Source: Nostoc sp. TCL240-02 (lineage in GTDB: Bacteria; Cyanobacteriota; Cyanobacteriia; Cyanobacteriales; Nostocaceae). From it: 64,000 nt of DNA. The translations under genes and the position numbers were made by a program. Positions 37,701 through 46,197 of this stretch are shown piece by piece; within the stretch, counting starts at the first letter, position 1, and the number at the start of each line of letters is the position of its first letter. The notes beneath the pieces were generated by a model. It was not told where the DNA came from and ran no database searches. It saw only the letters and a list, made by a program, of their open reading frames with translations. The stretch is taken from contig NZ_CP040094.1 in assembly GCF_013343235.1 (NCBI RefSeq), positions 2,170,501-2,234,500 of the forward strand, written 5' to 3'.

Positions 37701-40700
37701 AGCACAACAATTGCAATTTAAAGAGCAATACTATGGTTACAGTAATGCTCTTTATCAGTGGCGGGCTTTACAGAAAATAACTAAGTTTCCAGTTCTTTTG
37801 CGTGAATACTTATCATGGGTAAGAGATGAAACGAGGGTTGATAATGCTGAAAAATTCGGTATAGTACCAATAGCACAAAAAGAACTCAGCAGCAATAATT
37901 GGCGGTTCTTACAACCGGATGAAATACAGCAGCAAATTGCACAAATTGAAAAACCAAAACCATTAATTATAGTTGATGGTGTTTTCTTTCAACTTTATCA
38001 AACTGGCATTGCTCGTGTCTGGCAATCCTTGTTAGAAGAATGGGTTAATAATGGTTTTGCAAAACATATTGTTGTGCTTGACCGTGGTGGCACTACACCC
38101 ATAATTCCTGGTATTAGATATCGCACAATCTCATATCATGATTACGATAATATTGACTCCGATCGATCAATGCTACAGCAAGTGTGCGATGAAGAAGGCG
38201 CAGATTTATTTATTTCATCCTACCATACAACGCCGACTACTACACCTTCTGTATTCATGGCTCATGACATGATAGCAGAAAGAATAGGTTCAAACTTAAA
38301 TCATATCATCTGGCAAGAAAAAAATTATGCAATTAAACATGCGTCTGCTTTTATTGCAGTTTCAAAAAATACAGCACGCGATTTAGTAAGCTACTTTCCA
38401 CAAATCTCTTTGGAGTCTGTAACAATTGCTGAAAATGGGATTGATCATACAACCTTTTCAGTAGCTAGCCAGAAAAATATTCATCAATTTAAAATAAAAT
38501 ACGGTATTACCAAACCCTACTTTCTGTTAATCCGTCTTGGTAATGTTTATAAGAATAGTATTTTGTTTTTCAAAGCTTTTTCACAGCTTGCAAGTAGCTA
38601 TGGTTTTGATATTGTTGTTACAGGAAGTGACGGTGTATTACCACCAGAGTTCAGAGCCTATACATCAGGTAGCATCGTTCATCTGCTGTATCTTAGTGAT
38701 GAAGAGTTAGCAATAGCTTACTCTGGTGCAGTGGCGCTTATTTATCCTTCTAAATATGAAGGTTTTGGTATGCCTATATTAGAAGCAATGGCTTGTGGTT
38801 GTCCTGTAATTACTTGTCCTAATGCTTCAATTCCAGAAGTTGCAGGCGAAGCTGCAATATACGTGAATGATAATGATGTAAATGAAATGACAAATGCACT
38901 TTGTGAAGTACAAAAACTAGGTGTTCGTAATTCATTGATTACGGCAGGTTTAGTACAAGTACAACAGTTTTCTTGGATAAAAATGGCGCAAACTGTTAGT
39001 TATGTATTAATTAATGCTACACTTAGTTATTTAAATCTCAATAAAATTAATTTAATTATTTTCCCTGATTGGTCACAACCAGAAGAGTCTCTTGGTTTAG
39101 ATTTACAACAAGTTATTAAGGCGATTGCCACTCATCCTAATAACGAAGAAACTACCCTAATTATTCATACTGGTAATATTCCTGGTGAGGATGCTGAACT
39201 GTTTTTATCTAGTGTAGCTATGAATCTTTTGGTACAGGAAGATTTAGACGTTACCGAAGGATTAGAAATTTCTCTAATGAAAAAATTGGCTGATATTCAG
39301 TGGGAAGCTTTGCTACCTCGCATCAATGCCAGAATTATTTTAGAACATGAGGATCAACAAGCTTTAGGACAAGTGGCAGTAAGTAAAATTCCTTCTTGCC
39401 AAATTGATAATTTAAGCAATCAAATAAATATTTTATTTAAAGGTGAAAAAACTAACTTAGCTAGTAGAAAGGAAATATCTATTACAGACGCATTAGCGGC
39501 AAAAAATGGAAATATCAATATTATAATTTTTCCTGATTGGTTACAATCAGAAGAGTTGCTGATTTTAGAATTAGAACAAGTAATTAAAACGGTAATCAAT
39601 CATTGCGATAGTAACCAGATAACGTTACTTATAAATACTAATGGCATTTCTGAAGATGATGCCAATTTAGTTTTATCTACTGTGGCGATGAATCTGCTAC
39701 TAACAGAAAATTTTGATATTACTGTAGAATGTGAAATTTCTCTGCTGGGAAATTTAGATGAAATTGAACTAAGAGCTATAATCCCTTTCCTCCACAGTCG
39801 AATTATTTTACAACATGAAAATCTGGATGGTTTAACATTATCTCTAATAGAAAATATCCCAGCGTATGAAATAGAAAGCTTTAATAATATACATGTAGAG
39901 CAGCTAGTTTTTGATTTAAGTAATAGATTATTTCAAGAGGGCAGATGGACAGAAGCGATCGCTCAATATCAAAAAATTTTAGAAATCCAATCGGGAGATG
40001 CAGATATTTATTATAATTTAAGTTATTGCTATAGACAGTTAAACCTGTTAGACGAATATTTTAAGACTCTCCAGCAAGGAATTAAACTTTACCCTCAAGA
40101 AGGAAGATTACATTTTTCATTAATCATCGACTTGCGGCGTAATGGACGTATTGAAGAAGCAATATTAAGTGCAAAAAATGCGGCTAAATGCTTACCTAAT
40201 GATTACACTTTTCAAATCCTAAAATATTTAACAGTTCCATCAATATACGAAAATCAAGAGGAAATTAAGTTCTATCGCCAGCGCTTTACTCAAGGACTGC
40301 AAGATTTAATTCAGCAAACATATCTGAAAACTACAGAAGAACAACAAAGTGCTTTAGCAGGTATAGGTCGGCTCACAAATTTTTACTTATCATATCAGGC
40401 ACAAAATGATATAGATTTGCAACGTCAGTATGGAAAGTTAGTACATGAAATTATGGCAGCTAACTATCCACAATGGGTAGTCCCTTTATCTATGCCTAAG
40501 CTTCAGCCTAATCAAAAAATTCGTATTGGTTACGCCTCACATTACCTGCATTCTTATAGTGGCACACTGTGGTTAACTGGCTGGTTACGTTACTGCGATC
40601 GCCAAAACTTTGAAATTTACTGCTACTACACAGGAGACGAGCCAGATCCTGTTACCCAACAGTTCCAAAATTACAGCGATGTTTTTCACTATATTCCTTA

Positions 40701-41589
40701 TAACTTATCAGCAGCTTGTGAACAGATAATTGCTGATAAATTGCATATCTTAGTCTTTCCTGAAATAGGTATGGACGCGCAAACCATGCAAATGGCTGGT
40801 CTGCGGCTTGCGCCTTTGCAATGTGTGGCTTGGGGGCATCCTGTGACAACAGGCTTACCCACAATAGATTACTTTTTATCTAGCGAGTTAATGGAACCCG
40901 AAAATGCCCAAGAACATTACTCAGAAAAATTAATTCGCTTACCTAACATTGGCGTTTCTTACCCTAAGCCATATATTCCCCCAGTTATCAAAACCCGTTC
41001 AGATTTTGGGTTAGGAGATGATGCAGTCATCTATTTATGCTGCCAAGCTCCTTTTAAATATCTGCCCCAATATGATTTTATTTTTGCAGAAATTGCTTGT
41101 CGCCTTCCTCAAGCCAAATTTGTGTTTTTGCGTGGTACTTTACTTGAGCCACGCCTGAAGCGGGCTTTTGCTGCTGTTGGACTTAACAGCGAGGATTACT
41201 GTGTATTTCTCAGCATTCCAGAGCGGCTAGACTATCTAATGATTAACTTACTTTCAGACGTTTATCTAGATACATTTACTTGGTCTGGTGGTAATACTAC
41301 TCTAGAAGCGATCGCTTGTAATCTTCCTATTGTCACTTGTCCTGGAGAATTTATGCGGGGTCGTCATTCTGACAGCTTCTTAAAAATGCTAGGAGTGACG
41401 GATACCATCGCTCAAAATGAAGCCGAATATATAGAAATTGCTGTCAAATTAGGACTAGATCAAGCTTGGCGAGGCGCTATTGCCGAAAGAATGAGCCAAA
41501 ATCATGATCGCCTTTTTGATGATAAAGCTTGTGTTGCAGGTTTAGAAGCTTTTTATAGAGAAGTTTGTAGTAAGCACTTCAGTGCTTAA
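34717..41589 (+). CDS. Giant multidomain glycosyltransferase (GT-B, GT2-like, GT4, TPR, GT41/SPINDLY)
   Basis: This protein has 2290 residues. In order: a capsule-type GT-B domain (about 1-460) with Cys residues 42, 49, 61 and 64; a degenerate region (about 490-760) lacking clear catalytic motifs; a GT2-like domain (about 765-1050) with VDVDELW near 881; a GT4 domain (about 1083-1437) with the EX7E segment SKYEGFGMPILEAMACG near 1344; two copies of a roughly 150-residue unknown domain (from about 1447 and 1603, each beginning IIFPDW); TPRs (about 1730-1830); and a SPINDLY-like GT41 domain (about 1925-2285) with IRIGYASHYLHSYSG, WGHPVTTGLP and DTFTWSGGNTTLEA. No membrane segment is seen. I infer a processive glycan assembly enzyme, possibly acting on protein. 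Confidence 0.88.
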   Translation: MSTKNKVIFFSPYSLWLIHNQLDAIVATALQLRDCEVVVVGCDGIYNNCAITRFNSSEELCKNCSKIGENFFKDLFDLPYIQLRNFIEEDDYIIANNWVKTLSPEDYKNAVYNELSIGKWVTSTIYTYFRISVTGLASAHIQRVHRKYLIDGLVTYNALVRLFTNYKPTNLFLFNGRFAPYRIAFEVARQLEVDVITHERGWIDDSFILFDNTTTLNTQQPLNSVKDWADITLTNEELVQTKNYFTNREYGLNMNWPSFYDFPINHVDIRHQLRIPLNAKVFAVFTSSEDELAALDDRARITEQFDIIASLIEIFKNRNEYLVIRHHPYIGGNKDTLIETDSLSKAYKQVFYLPENVRVVMPSEQLSSYALLWHTDAAIAFFSTVAIEAIARGVPTATLATSSYEKASRYTIQDTSVEHLNQLIDNLLTDSSKLTTEDLKRLYRFTNAYFFKFPHKFRSIGIKNFYSHDLRFETLDDLQPGNDLTLDKVCNRIMLGSSLENLPRNDLDNRLPEQEKAFYKQELQEIENHKIFVRKQSLNHYHNLILDISVVAIIYLRYKFHYAIESQTSLESLHQSRYKNIVIYEVNDCELSNYQTIIDSILSLTENIVADYILIANNYTQYDESFISSAIDILISTDSQDINGVFTGGWLSTVENRIEDGVFISGVFNQQQKLVFRQGNITYPQALEVLPLVKIPLSVLSFGILRKSTLREILQEVRKISENHAAQYLFESVFKSDNICKIELPKLVIHQELEVLKAVNNSMPELPIHFITIVLNGQPFIKYHIEVFKHLPFKWHWHIVEGVADLKHDTSWSVKLGGNISDEIHKNGRSYDGTTEYLDELAQLYPTQVTIFRKPEGVFWDGKREMVNAPIVNIQEECLLWQVDVDELWTLEQICAAREMFIINPEKTAAFYWCWYFVGEKLIISTRNCYTQNPQLEWLRTWRFKPGAFWAAHEPPILVETSLDGEYKNVAAVNPFLHEETEKLGLVFQHFAYVTAQQLQFKEQYYGYSNALYQWRALQKITKFPVLLREYLSWVRDETRVDNAEKFGIVPIAQKELSSNNWRFLQPDEIQQQIAQIEKPKPLIIVDGVFFQLYQTGIARVWQSLLEEWVNNGFAKHIVVLDRGGTTPIIPGIRYRTISYHDYDNIDSDRSMLQQVCDEEGADLFISSYHTTPTTTPSVFMAHDMIAERIGSNLNHIIWQEKNYAIKHASAFIAVSKNTARDLVSYFPQISLESVTIAENGIDHTTFSVASQKNIHQFKIKYGITKPYFLLIRLGNVYKNSILFFKAFSQLASSYGFDIVVTGSDGVLPPEFRAYTSGSIVHLLYLSDEELAIAYSGAVALIYPSKYEGFGMPILEAMACGCPVITCPNASIPEVAGEAAIYVNDNDVNEMTNALCEVQKLGVRNSLITAGLVQVQQFSWIKMAQTVSYVLINATLSYLNLNKINLIIFPDWSQPEESLGLDLQQVIKAIATHPNNEETTLIIHTGNIPGEDAELFLSSVAMNLLVQEDLDVTEGLEISLMKKLADIQWEALLPRINARIILEHEDQQALGQVAVSKIPSCQIDNLSNQINILFKGEKTNLASRKEISITDALAAKNGNINIIIFPDWLQSEELLILELEQVIKTVINHCDSNQITLLINTNGISEDDANLVLSTVAMNLLLTENFDITVECEISLLGNLDEIELRAIIPFLHSRIILQHENLDGLTLSLIENIPAYEIESFNNIHVEQLVFDLSNRLFQEGRWTEAIAQYQKILEIQSGDADIYYNLSYCYRQLNLLDEYFKTLQQGIKLYPQEGRLHFSLIIDLRRNGRIEEAILSAKNAAKCLPNDYTFQILKYLTVPSIYENQEEIKFYRQRFTQGLQDLIQQTYLKTTEEQQSALAGIGRLTNFYLSYQAQNDIDLQRQYGKLVHEIMAANYPQWVVPLSMPKLQPNQKIRIGYASHYLHSYSGTLWLTGWLRYCDRQNFEIYCYYTGDEPDPVTQQFQNYSDVFHYIPYNLSAACEQIIADKLHILVFPEIGMDAQTMQMAGLRLAPLQCVAWGHPVTTGLPTIDYFLSSELMEPENAQEHYSEKLIRLPNIGVSYPKPYIPPVIKTRSDFGLGDDAVIYLCCQAPFKYLPQYDFIFAEIACRLPQAKFVFLRGTLLEPRLKRAFAAVGLNSEDYCVFLSIPERLDYLMINLLSDVYLDTFTWSGGNTTLEAIACNLPIVTCPGEFMRGRHSDSFLKMLGVTDTIAQNEAEYIEIAVKLGLDQAWRGAIAERMSQNHDRLFDDKACVAGLEAFYREVCSKHFSA

Positions 41590-41673
41590 ATTGGTAATTA
41601 CAGAACAGGAGGACTAAAGTCTTCACTACGAACTTTAGAATTTGTAGTAAGTAAGTTTCGAGCTAAGAGATTA

Positions 41674-41697
41674 TTGTGAGGGCTGAAGCCCTCACAA
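41674..41697. terminator. Hairpin between convergent glycosyltransferase genes
   Basis: TTGTGAGGGC (41674-41683) pairs perfectly with GCCCTCACAA (41688-41697) around a TGAA tetraloop. It lies between the stop of the giant gene and the stop of the second GT41 gene, so it can end both transcripts. The preceding GGACTAAAGTC-type sequence is a familiar cyanobacterial repeat. Confidence 0.65.
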
Positions 41698-41702
41698 CTA
41701 AC

Positions 41703-43913
41703 TTATTTTTTCTCAATATACCTTTGCCACATTTGCTCGTAAGCCTTCTCCATCTCGCAGGTAAATTGTTTTGCATTCCATAGTGGTGCTGTTTGTCTAG
41801 ATGCTTTCAGCTTCAAGGTTACTTGCTGTCGTAAAGCCTCATCTTTGCCTAAGCGCACACCCCACTCTACATACTCTTCATCAGTCCAGGCAATACCTTC
41901 TGTGATACCAGCATTCATCATCATGGTGTAGCTATTTCGGGCAGCGAATTGCTGTCCAACTCTGGTTACTAAAGGAATACCCATCCAGAGTGTTTCTAAG
42001 GTTGTTGTTGCACCGTTATAAGGAGAAGTATCTAATACAACATCAGCAATGCCTAAATTTGCTCTGTGAACAGACTCAGAAGGATCTAACTGTAAAAATC
42101 GTAGACGCGAAGAATCTACACCCTCTTGCTCTGCTAACTGCATAAAAAATTTCTGCACAGCTTCAGAGTCAGCTAACCCTTTAATCAAAAAATAGCTATT
42201 AGGCACTTCCTTAATAATTCTCATTTGGAGTTGTGCTGTATTTGGGTGGCGCTTAAATCCTCTTTGAGCGCTGAGATAAACTACAGCATCAGTAGGAATA
42301 TCAAGAGAGTCACGCCGTAAAGTTGGCACACCTACTTCAAAACCATCTACTGCTATATAGGTTTGGGGTAATCTCCAGATTTTTTCTGTATAGTATTCCT
42401 GAGCAGATTCTGGTAAAACATAAGGATCGGCAATAAAGTAATCAACTGCTGGTATTCCTGAAGCATCCCAACCTAACCACGTTGCTTGTACAGGCGCAGG
42501 TTTAAGCGCCATAATTTCACAAGTAATATCTAAGGTGATGCTATCCAAATCGATTAAAATATCAATCTCATCTTCGTAAATTTTTTCAGCAATGTCGTCA
42601 CTATAAATTCCACCTTGATAAGCTTGAGTAAATTGCTGAACGTACCATTCTTGCAAGGGATCGTCTACTTGTTTATAATTTATAAAATAGCCATAAATAT
42701 CAAACTTTTCACGGTTATGATGCTGAATTAGCCACCGAGCTAACCAGCCAACAGAATGTTTAGATAAACAATGGGATAAGTAGCCGATTTTTATTTGCTT
42801 AGTACGTCTGACTAACTCTCGATTTCCATATCGTTGAACTTTTTCTTTAGCGTACTCTTGCACATTAAGCTGGCAAAGTTGTACCAATTGATTTTGAATT
42901 TGTCTATTTTGATGTGGGTCATCTCGCAAGTAAGGTGCATAATAATTGGTATTAAATAACCAGAGTATTGTGAATGCTTCCAGATTTGTAGGTTGTTCTT
43001 CTATCAAAGACATGAGTAGAGATTCCTGCTCTAAGAAAACTGCACAAGCTTCATTCCAATAAGCAGGAGCTTCCATTAATCCTCGTTGGATCAGGTGTTT
43101 GGCAAAAAGTTTGTCAGTTATAGTCTTTGATAGTAAATAGCATAATTTAGCTACTTCTATTCCTTTAGAATAATTACGATCTTTAAAATAAAAAGCAGCA
43201 AGATGACGTAAAAGTTCTATCTTTTCAGGTTCAAGGCGCAAACATAATTCAGTCATTAATACTGCTACTTGAGGTTGCCGCATAGAATGGGCAACTTTAA
43301 CTGCGGCTGGCAGCAAAATATTAATGAAAGGTTGAGACTGATCGATATGGATTAGACAAGCTTCTGCAAACTCTAGGATAGAGGGATGCAATGGGTCATC
43401 ATTGATGATACTGTCTAATACTTGCAATAATAACTCAATATCTATAATTTCTTCTGACTGAATTAACTCAATTATCTCTAGGGAAGTTAATTCATCACCA
43501 CTAAAAGTTTCTTGTTTAATAGATAACTCAATCAAATACAGAAGATTATTCACATATTGAGGAGAAATTTCCCGTATATGTTGGCGAATTGCCCAAGCAA
43601 CTGAATAATCTGCTAGTGTCTCTCTGCGTTCGGCTTCAGTTTGCAAAACCTGTATCAATTCCACAGTCCATTGCTCAACTTCTTGGGCTTCTCCCTCCTC
43701 CATGCCCAGCAGCCAAGTCATTTGCGCTTCTGCTTCTTGCCCTTGCAATAGCAACATTAATCCTAAGTTCCAGTAGTGAGATTTAACTTCTGGTTCTATT
43801 TCGATAGCTTGTTCATAGCAGTTAGCAGCTTGAGCATAGTTACCTTTGGTAAAATATTGCTGGGCTTGCTGTTCTGATGGAGAGATGTCATTAGGAATTT
43901 GGACAGAAGTCAT
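41703..43913 (-). CDS. TPR-containing SPINDLY-type (GT41) O-glycosyltransferase
   Basis: The protein has 736 residues from the ATG at 43913; a TTG two codons upstream is less likely. TPRs lie at the N-terminus (YFTKGNYAQAANCYEQAIEIEPE) and loosely up to residue 370. The GT41 catalytic region (about 385-735) has IKIGYLSHCLSKHSVGWLARW, DILIDLDSIT, PVQATWLGWDASGIPAVDYFIAD, YLSAQRGFKRHPN and SPYNGATTTLETLWMGIPLVT. Bacterial GT41 enzymes transfer GlcNAc or other sugars to Ser/Thr of proteins. It is convergent to the giant protein, which ends in the same domain, and lies just downstream of the pilin-like gene on the same strand. Confidence 0.9.
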   Translation of the reverse strand: MTSVQIPNDISPSEQQAQQYFTKGNYAQAANCYEQAIEIEPEVKSHYWNLGLMLLLQGQEAEAQMTWLLGMEEGEAQEVEQWTVELIQVLQTEAERRETLADYSVAWAIRQHIREISPQYVNNLLYLIELSIKQETFSGDELTSLEIIELIQSEEIIDIELLLQVLDSIINDDPLHPSILEFAEACLIHIDQSQPFINILLPAAVKVAHSMRQPQVAVLMTELCLRLEPEKIELLRHLAAFYFKDRNYSKGIEVAKLCYLLSKTITDKLFAKHLIQRGLMEAPAYWNEACAVFLEQESLLMSLIEEQPTNLEAFTILWLFNTNYYAPYLRDDPHQNRQIQNQLVQLCQLNVQEYAKEKVQRYGNRELVRRTKQIKIGYLSHCLSKHSVGWLARWLIQHHNREKFDIYGYFINYKQVDDPLQEWYVQQFTQAYQGGIYSDDIAEKIYEDEIDILIDLDSITLDITCEIMALKPAPVQATWLGWDASGIPAVDYFIADPYVLPESAQEYYTEKIWRLPQTYIAVDGFEVGVPTLRRDSLDIPTDAVVYLSAQRGFKRHPNTAQLQMRIIKEVPNSYFLIKGLADSEAVQKFFMQLAEQEGVDSSRLRFLQLDPSESVHRANLGIADVVLDTSPYNGATTTLETLWMGIPLVTRVGQQFAARNSYTMMMNAGITEGIAWTDEEYVEWGVRLGKDEALRQQVTLKLKASRQTAPLWNAKQFTCEMEKAYEQMWQRYIEKK

Positions 43914-43970
43914 AGTCAAGAATTTTCAGGATAGTACTAGTACTATTCCCAAAATTTAGAACAAAATTAA

Positions 43971-43994
43971 AGTGGGTAGCCTAGACTACCCACT
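43971..43994 (-). terminator. Terminator after the pilin-like gene
   Basis: AGTGGGTAG (43971-43979) pairs with CTACCCACT (43986-43994), loop six bases. Read on the minus strand, the hairpin begins 38 bases after the pilin stop and is followed by a T-rich stretch (TTTAATTTTGTT). It separates the pilin gene from the GT41 gene, which may therefore have its own promoter. Confidence 0.7.
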
Positions 43995-44031
43995 GTGATA
44001 AAGCTTGCAATTGGATATAGAACTCAAGTTA

Positions 44032-44586
44032 TTACTTAGAAGTCAACTCTGAATAGGCGGTGTTACAACCTGGCTGGAGTGGAGTGCCTGCTGAAGTTCC
44101 AGCTGGACCAAAAGTTCCAATAGTACCACTCTGGTCACCAACAGCATTAGACTGGCATAACACAGCTAGAGTAGTTGCTTCGCTGGTAGATAATACTATT
44201 GATTTAATAACAACACCCTGGTAAGATTTGAGTACCGGCTTCAGAGATATACCATTATTGGCAACCTCAGTATCACCCCCATTAACAGCGTATGCATAAT
44301 TCTCAGTTTGGGTTCTAATACCAAGTCCTAACTGATCCATACTAGTAGTGAATTTAGCATTTTCTAAAAAGTATGCCTGTTGAGCGCGGTTCATGGAACC
44401 AGTATACTGTTTAGCTTCAGATTGCTTACCTTTGTTAGCTTGGTTCAAGAAAGAAGGTAGTGCGATCGCAGACAAAATACCAATGATGATAATTACTACT
44501 AATAATTCAATGAGTGTAAAACCCTCATTTTCCTTCTTTTTGCCGAGGAGGTGTTGGAGAAACTTTGCTTTCAATTCAGTTTTCAT
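44032..44586 (-). CDS. Type IV pilin-like G/H family protein (prepilin)
   Basis: This 184-residue prepilin has a 22-residue basic leader ending ENEG, cut before Phe23, then FTLIELLVVIIIIGILSAIALP with the Glu at mature position 5 and a single membrane/assembly helix. The following RAQQAYFLENAKFTTSMDQLGLG pattern and TENYAYAV are typical of cyanobacterial pilin-like G/H (minor pilin or pseudopilin) proteins. Two Cys near the C-terminus (AVLCQSN and PGCNTAY) could form the usual D-region disulfide. The distal region is rich in Ser, Thr and Gly, suitable for O-glycosylation. AGGA lies about ten bases before the ATG. It is monocistronic by the terminator. Confidence 0.92.
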   Translation of the reverse strand: MKTELKAKFLQHLLGKKKENEGFTLIELLVVIIIIGILSAIALPSFLNQANKGKQSEAKQYTGSMNRAQQAYFLENAKFTTSMDQLGLGIRTQTENYAYAVNGGDTEVANNGISLKPVLKSYQGVVIKSIVLSTSEATTLAVLCQSNAVGDQSGTIGTFGPAGTSAGTPLQPGCNTAYSELTSK

Positions 44587-45232
44587 AAGTGTTTTTCCTG
44601 GGGTAGGAAGCGCTTGTGTGTTCTAGATGTAACTTACCCACTCGTATTTGGTTTCATATCACCCTACCTAAAAATTTTTTTCAACTATGTTTTTGTTTAT
44701 ATCGCGATCGCGTTAGATTAATAGGCTATTTTCCTTATATATAAGGGTTTTCTCAATTGCATACTCTCTAATCTCGGTGTTGTTTAGCTAAAAAAAGCTA
44801 TATATTGAGGCGATCTGGAGACATATAGATTGACACTGGTTACGGGTTATTAAAGATTATTTAACCCTTTTTGCAACTTACCAAGACTCTATGGAACAGT
44901 TGAAAGAGGCGAATATATCCTTACCCCAAATCTGATTTCGAGTTAAAAATGCTTATACTGATTATCTGGTAAGTTGCATAGAACAATTTGCTCAAGCTCC
45001 AAGTCCGTCCAAGCCTAATTTTGTGCAGCTTCAGAAAGAATTACTATGGGAATCCGCTTTGATTTCTGTTCGCACAGCGTGGTGTAGCCATACTTATTTG
45101 CGTAGGTAGGCAGTAATAAATCAGCCTTTCTGAGCTGTACTGGGTTTTTTCAGAAATCAAATATAAGTCATATATTAACTGAAAAGTATTAGACTTATAT
45201 TCACTTATTAAGTATCAAATATGAGGTTAGAT
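44587..45232. other. Gap upstream of the pilin gene with inverted repeat
   Basis: No gene is supported in 646 bases. It carries the pilin promoter region. A HIP1-like TCGCGATCGCG lies near 44701. TTTGATTTCTG (45058-45068) and CAGAAATCAAA (45150-45160) form a perfect 11-base inverted repeat around sequence of the GCGTAGCGTGG kind, which looks like a small dispersed element and not a coding transposon. Confidence 0.45.
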
Positions 45233-45775
45233 TTACTCTGAAGATGTTGACTTTTGAGCAATGACGTTGAGGCTGATTAGTGTATTTAAAATACGGATTG
45301 TACTGCAATCATCAAACATATCAAACGTCTCTACTTGCTCATATTGTGTAAACCCAACTTCTTCTAAACATATAGACAATATTTCAAAATCAAATCCTAC
45401 CTTATGAACATCATATATATTAGTTTGTCCGCCAAACATAATCCGCATTATATGCAGACGTTCAACTACTGTAAATTCTGGATGCAGATAAAACCAACAT
45501 AATTTTTTTAAATCTGGGACACTAATAAAAAGTTGTCCGCCTGGTTTGAGAACACGATACCATTCTGTTAATGTGTTCATTAACTCATTATCTATTCTAT
45601 GATAAAAATGTTCTAGAACATGACTGGCATAAATTGCAGAAATTGAATTATTTTCAAATTGGCTTAAATCAGATGCGTTGCCAATATAATCTACTTCGGG
45701 ACGAGGCTCAATATCAAATATTTTCCAGTCTGGATGTTTTTTTTCTCCACCAATATGAAGTTTAATATCTTTCAT
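45233..45775 (-). CDS. Small SAM-methyltransferase-fold protein with altered motif I
   Basis: The 180-residue protein is of the Methyltransf_11 type often embedded in glycosyltransferase clusters. It starts directly at the first core strand with LHIGGEKKHPDWKIFDI, where family members usually have LHLGCG; the second and third motif residues are changed, so SAM binding may be weak. ASHVLEHF, EWYRVLKPGGQLFISVPD and the C-terminal EVGF are normal. The upstream 50-75 bases are nearly identical to those before the next methyltransferase gene. It is separated from the pilin gene by a long gap. Confidence 0.8.
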   Translation of the reverse strand: MKDIKLHIGGEKKHPDWKIFDIEPRPEVDYIGNASDLSQFENNSISAIYASHVLEHFYHRIDNELMNTLTEWYRVLKPGGQLFISVPDLKKLCWFYLHPEFTVVERLHIMRIMFGGQTNIYDVHKVGFDFEILSICLEEVGFTQYEQVETFDMFDDCSTIRILNTLISLNVIAQKSTSSE

Positions 45776-45825
45776 TTTTTTGTATTTTGCTACTCTGTGT
45801 TGTTTGTTCTACCTATTATTTGCCA

Positions 45826-45900
45826 TGCTCTCCTAGCTAAGGAGTACGACACTCAAACTTGAGTATTCCCAACTTCTGACGGTTTCTATCACAATATTTA
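45826..45900 (-). promoter_or_regulatory. Duplicated upstream element, copy A
   Basis: The core at 45851-45900 matches 47643-47692 at 43 of 50 positions and a weaker match extends left for another 25 bases. Both copies lie just upstream of minus-strand methyltransferase genes (here about 50 bases before the start at 45775). On the gene strand the element begins TAAATATTGTGATAGAAA and ends GGGAATACTCAAG. A shared promoter or 5' leader is the simplest reading; a duplicated gene remnant is the alternative. Confidence 0.55.
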
Positions 45901-46197
45901 AGAGTTCATTAGAATTAATTGAGGTAGATTAAATTGTCACCAAGCACAGTTCTGGCAAAACTAGTGTGGAGGGTATTTTTGCTACTGGCGATAATTCTTG
46001 CATCCAAATAAAAAGCCACAAACATCACTGAGTCCTCAGTCTTTGGTGCAGCCTTACCCTTGAAAGGGGCAGTATTCTCCCTGCCTCCTGGCTGAACTCA
46101 GTGAGATGATCACCTGTCCCGCTAGTGTTCAAAACCCTTTTACTCGTCAGGATTATATGGAGGTTAAAGTTGCAGGTTGAGTATGGATAATTTTAGA
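45901..46197. other. Intergenic stretch with pyrimidine-rich hairpin segment
   Basis: No gene is supported. Around 46050-46075 a CCCTT/AAGGGG stem lies in a sequence of unusual composition (GCAGCCTTACCC to TGCCTCCTGG) that differs from the AT-rich surroundings. It follows the stop of the larger methyltransferase gene and may be a terminator or a mobile-element end; I could not decide. Confidence 0.3.

Noticed and set aside
45058..45160. Insertion sequence remnant upstream of the pilin gene
   Set aside because: An 11-base inverted repeat exists but no transposase-like frame or target duplication; kept only as a dispersed repeat.
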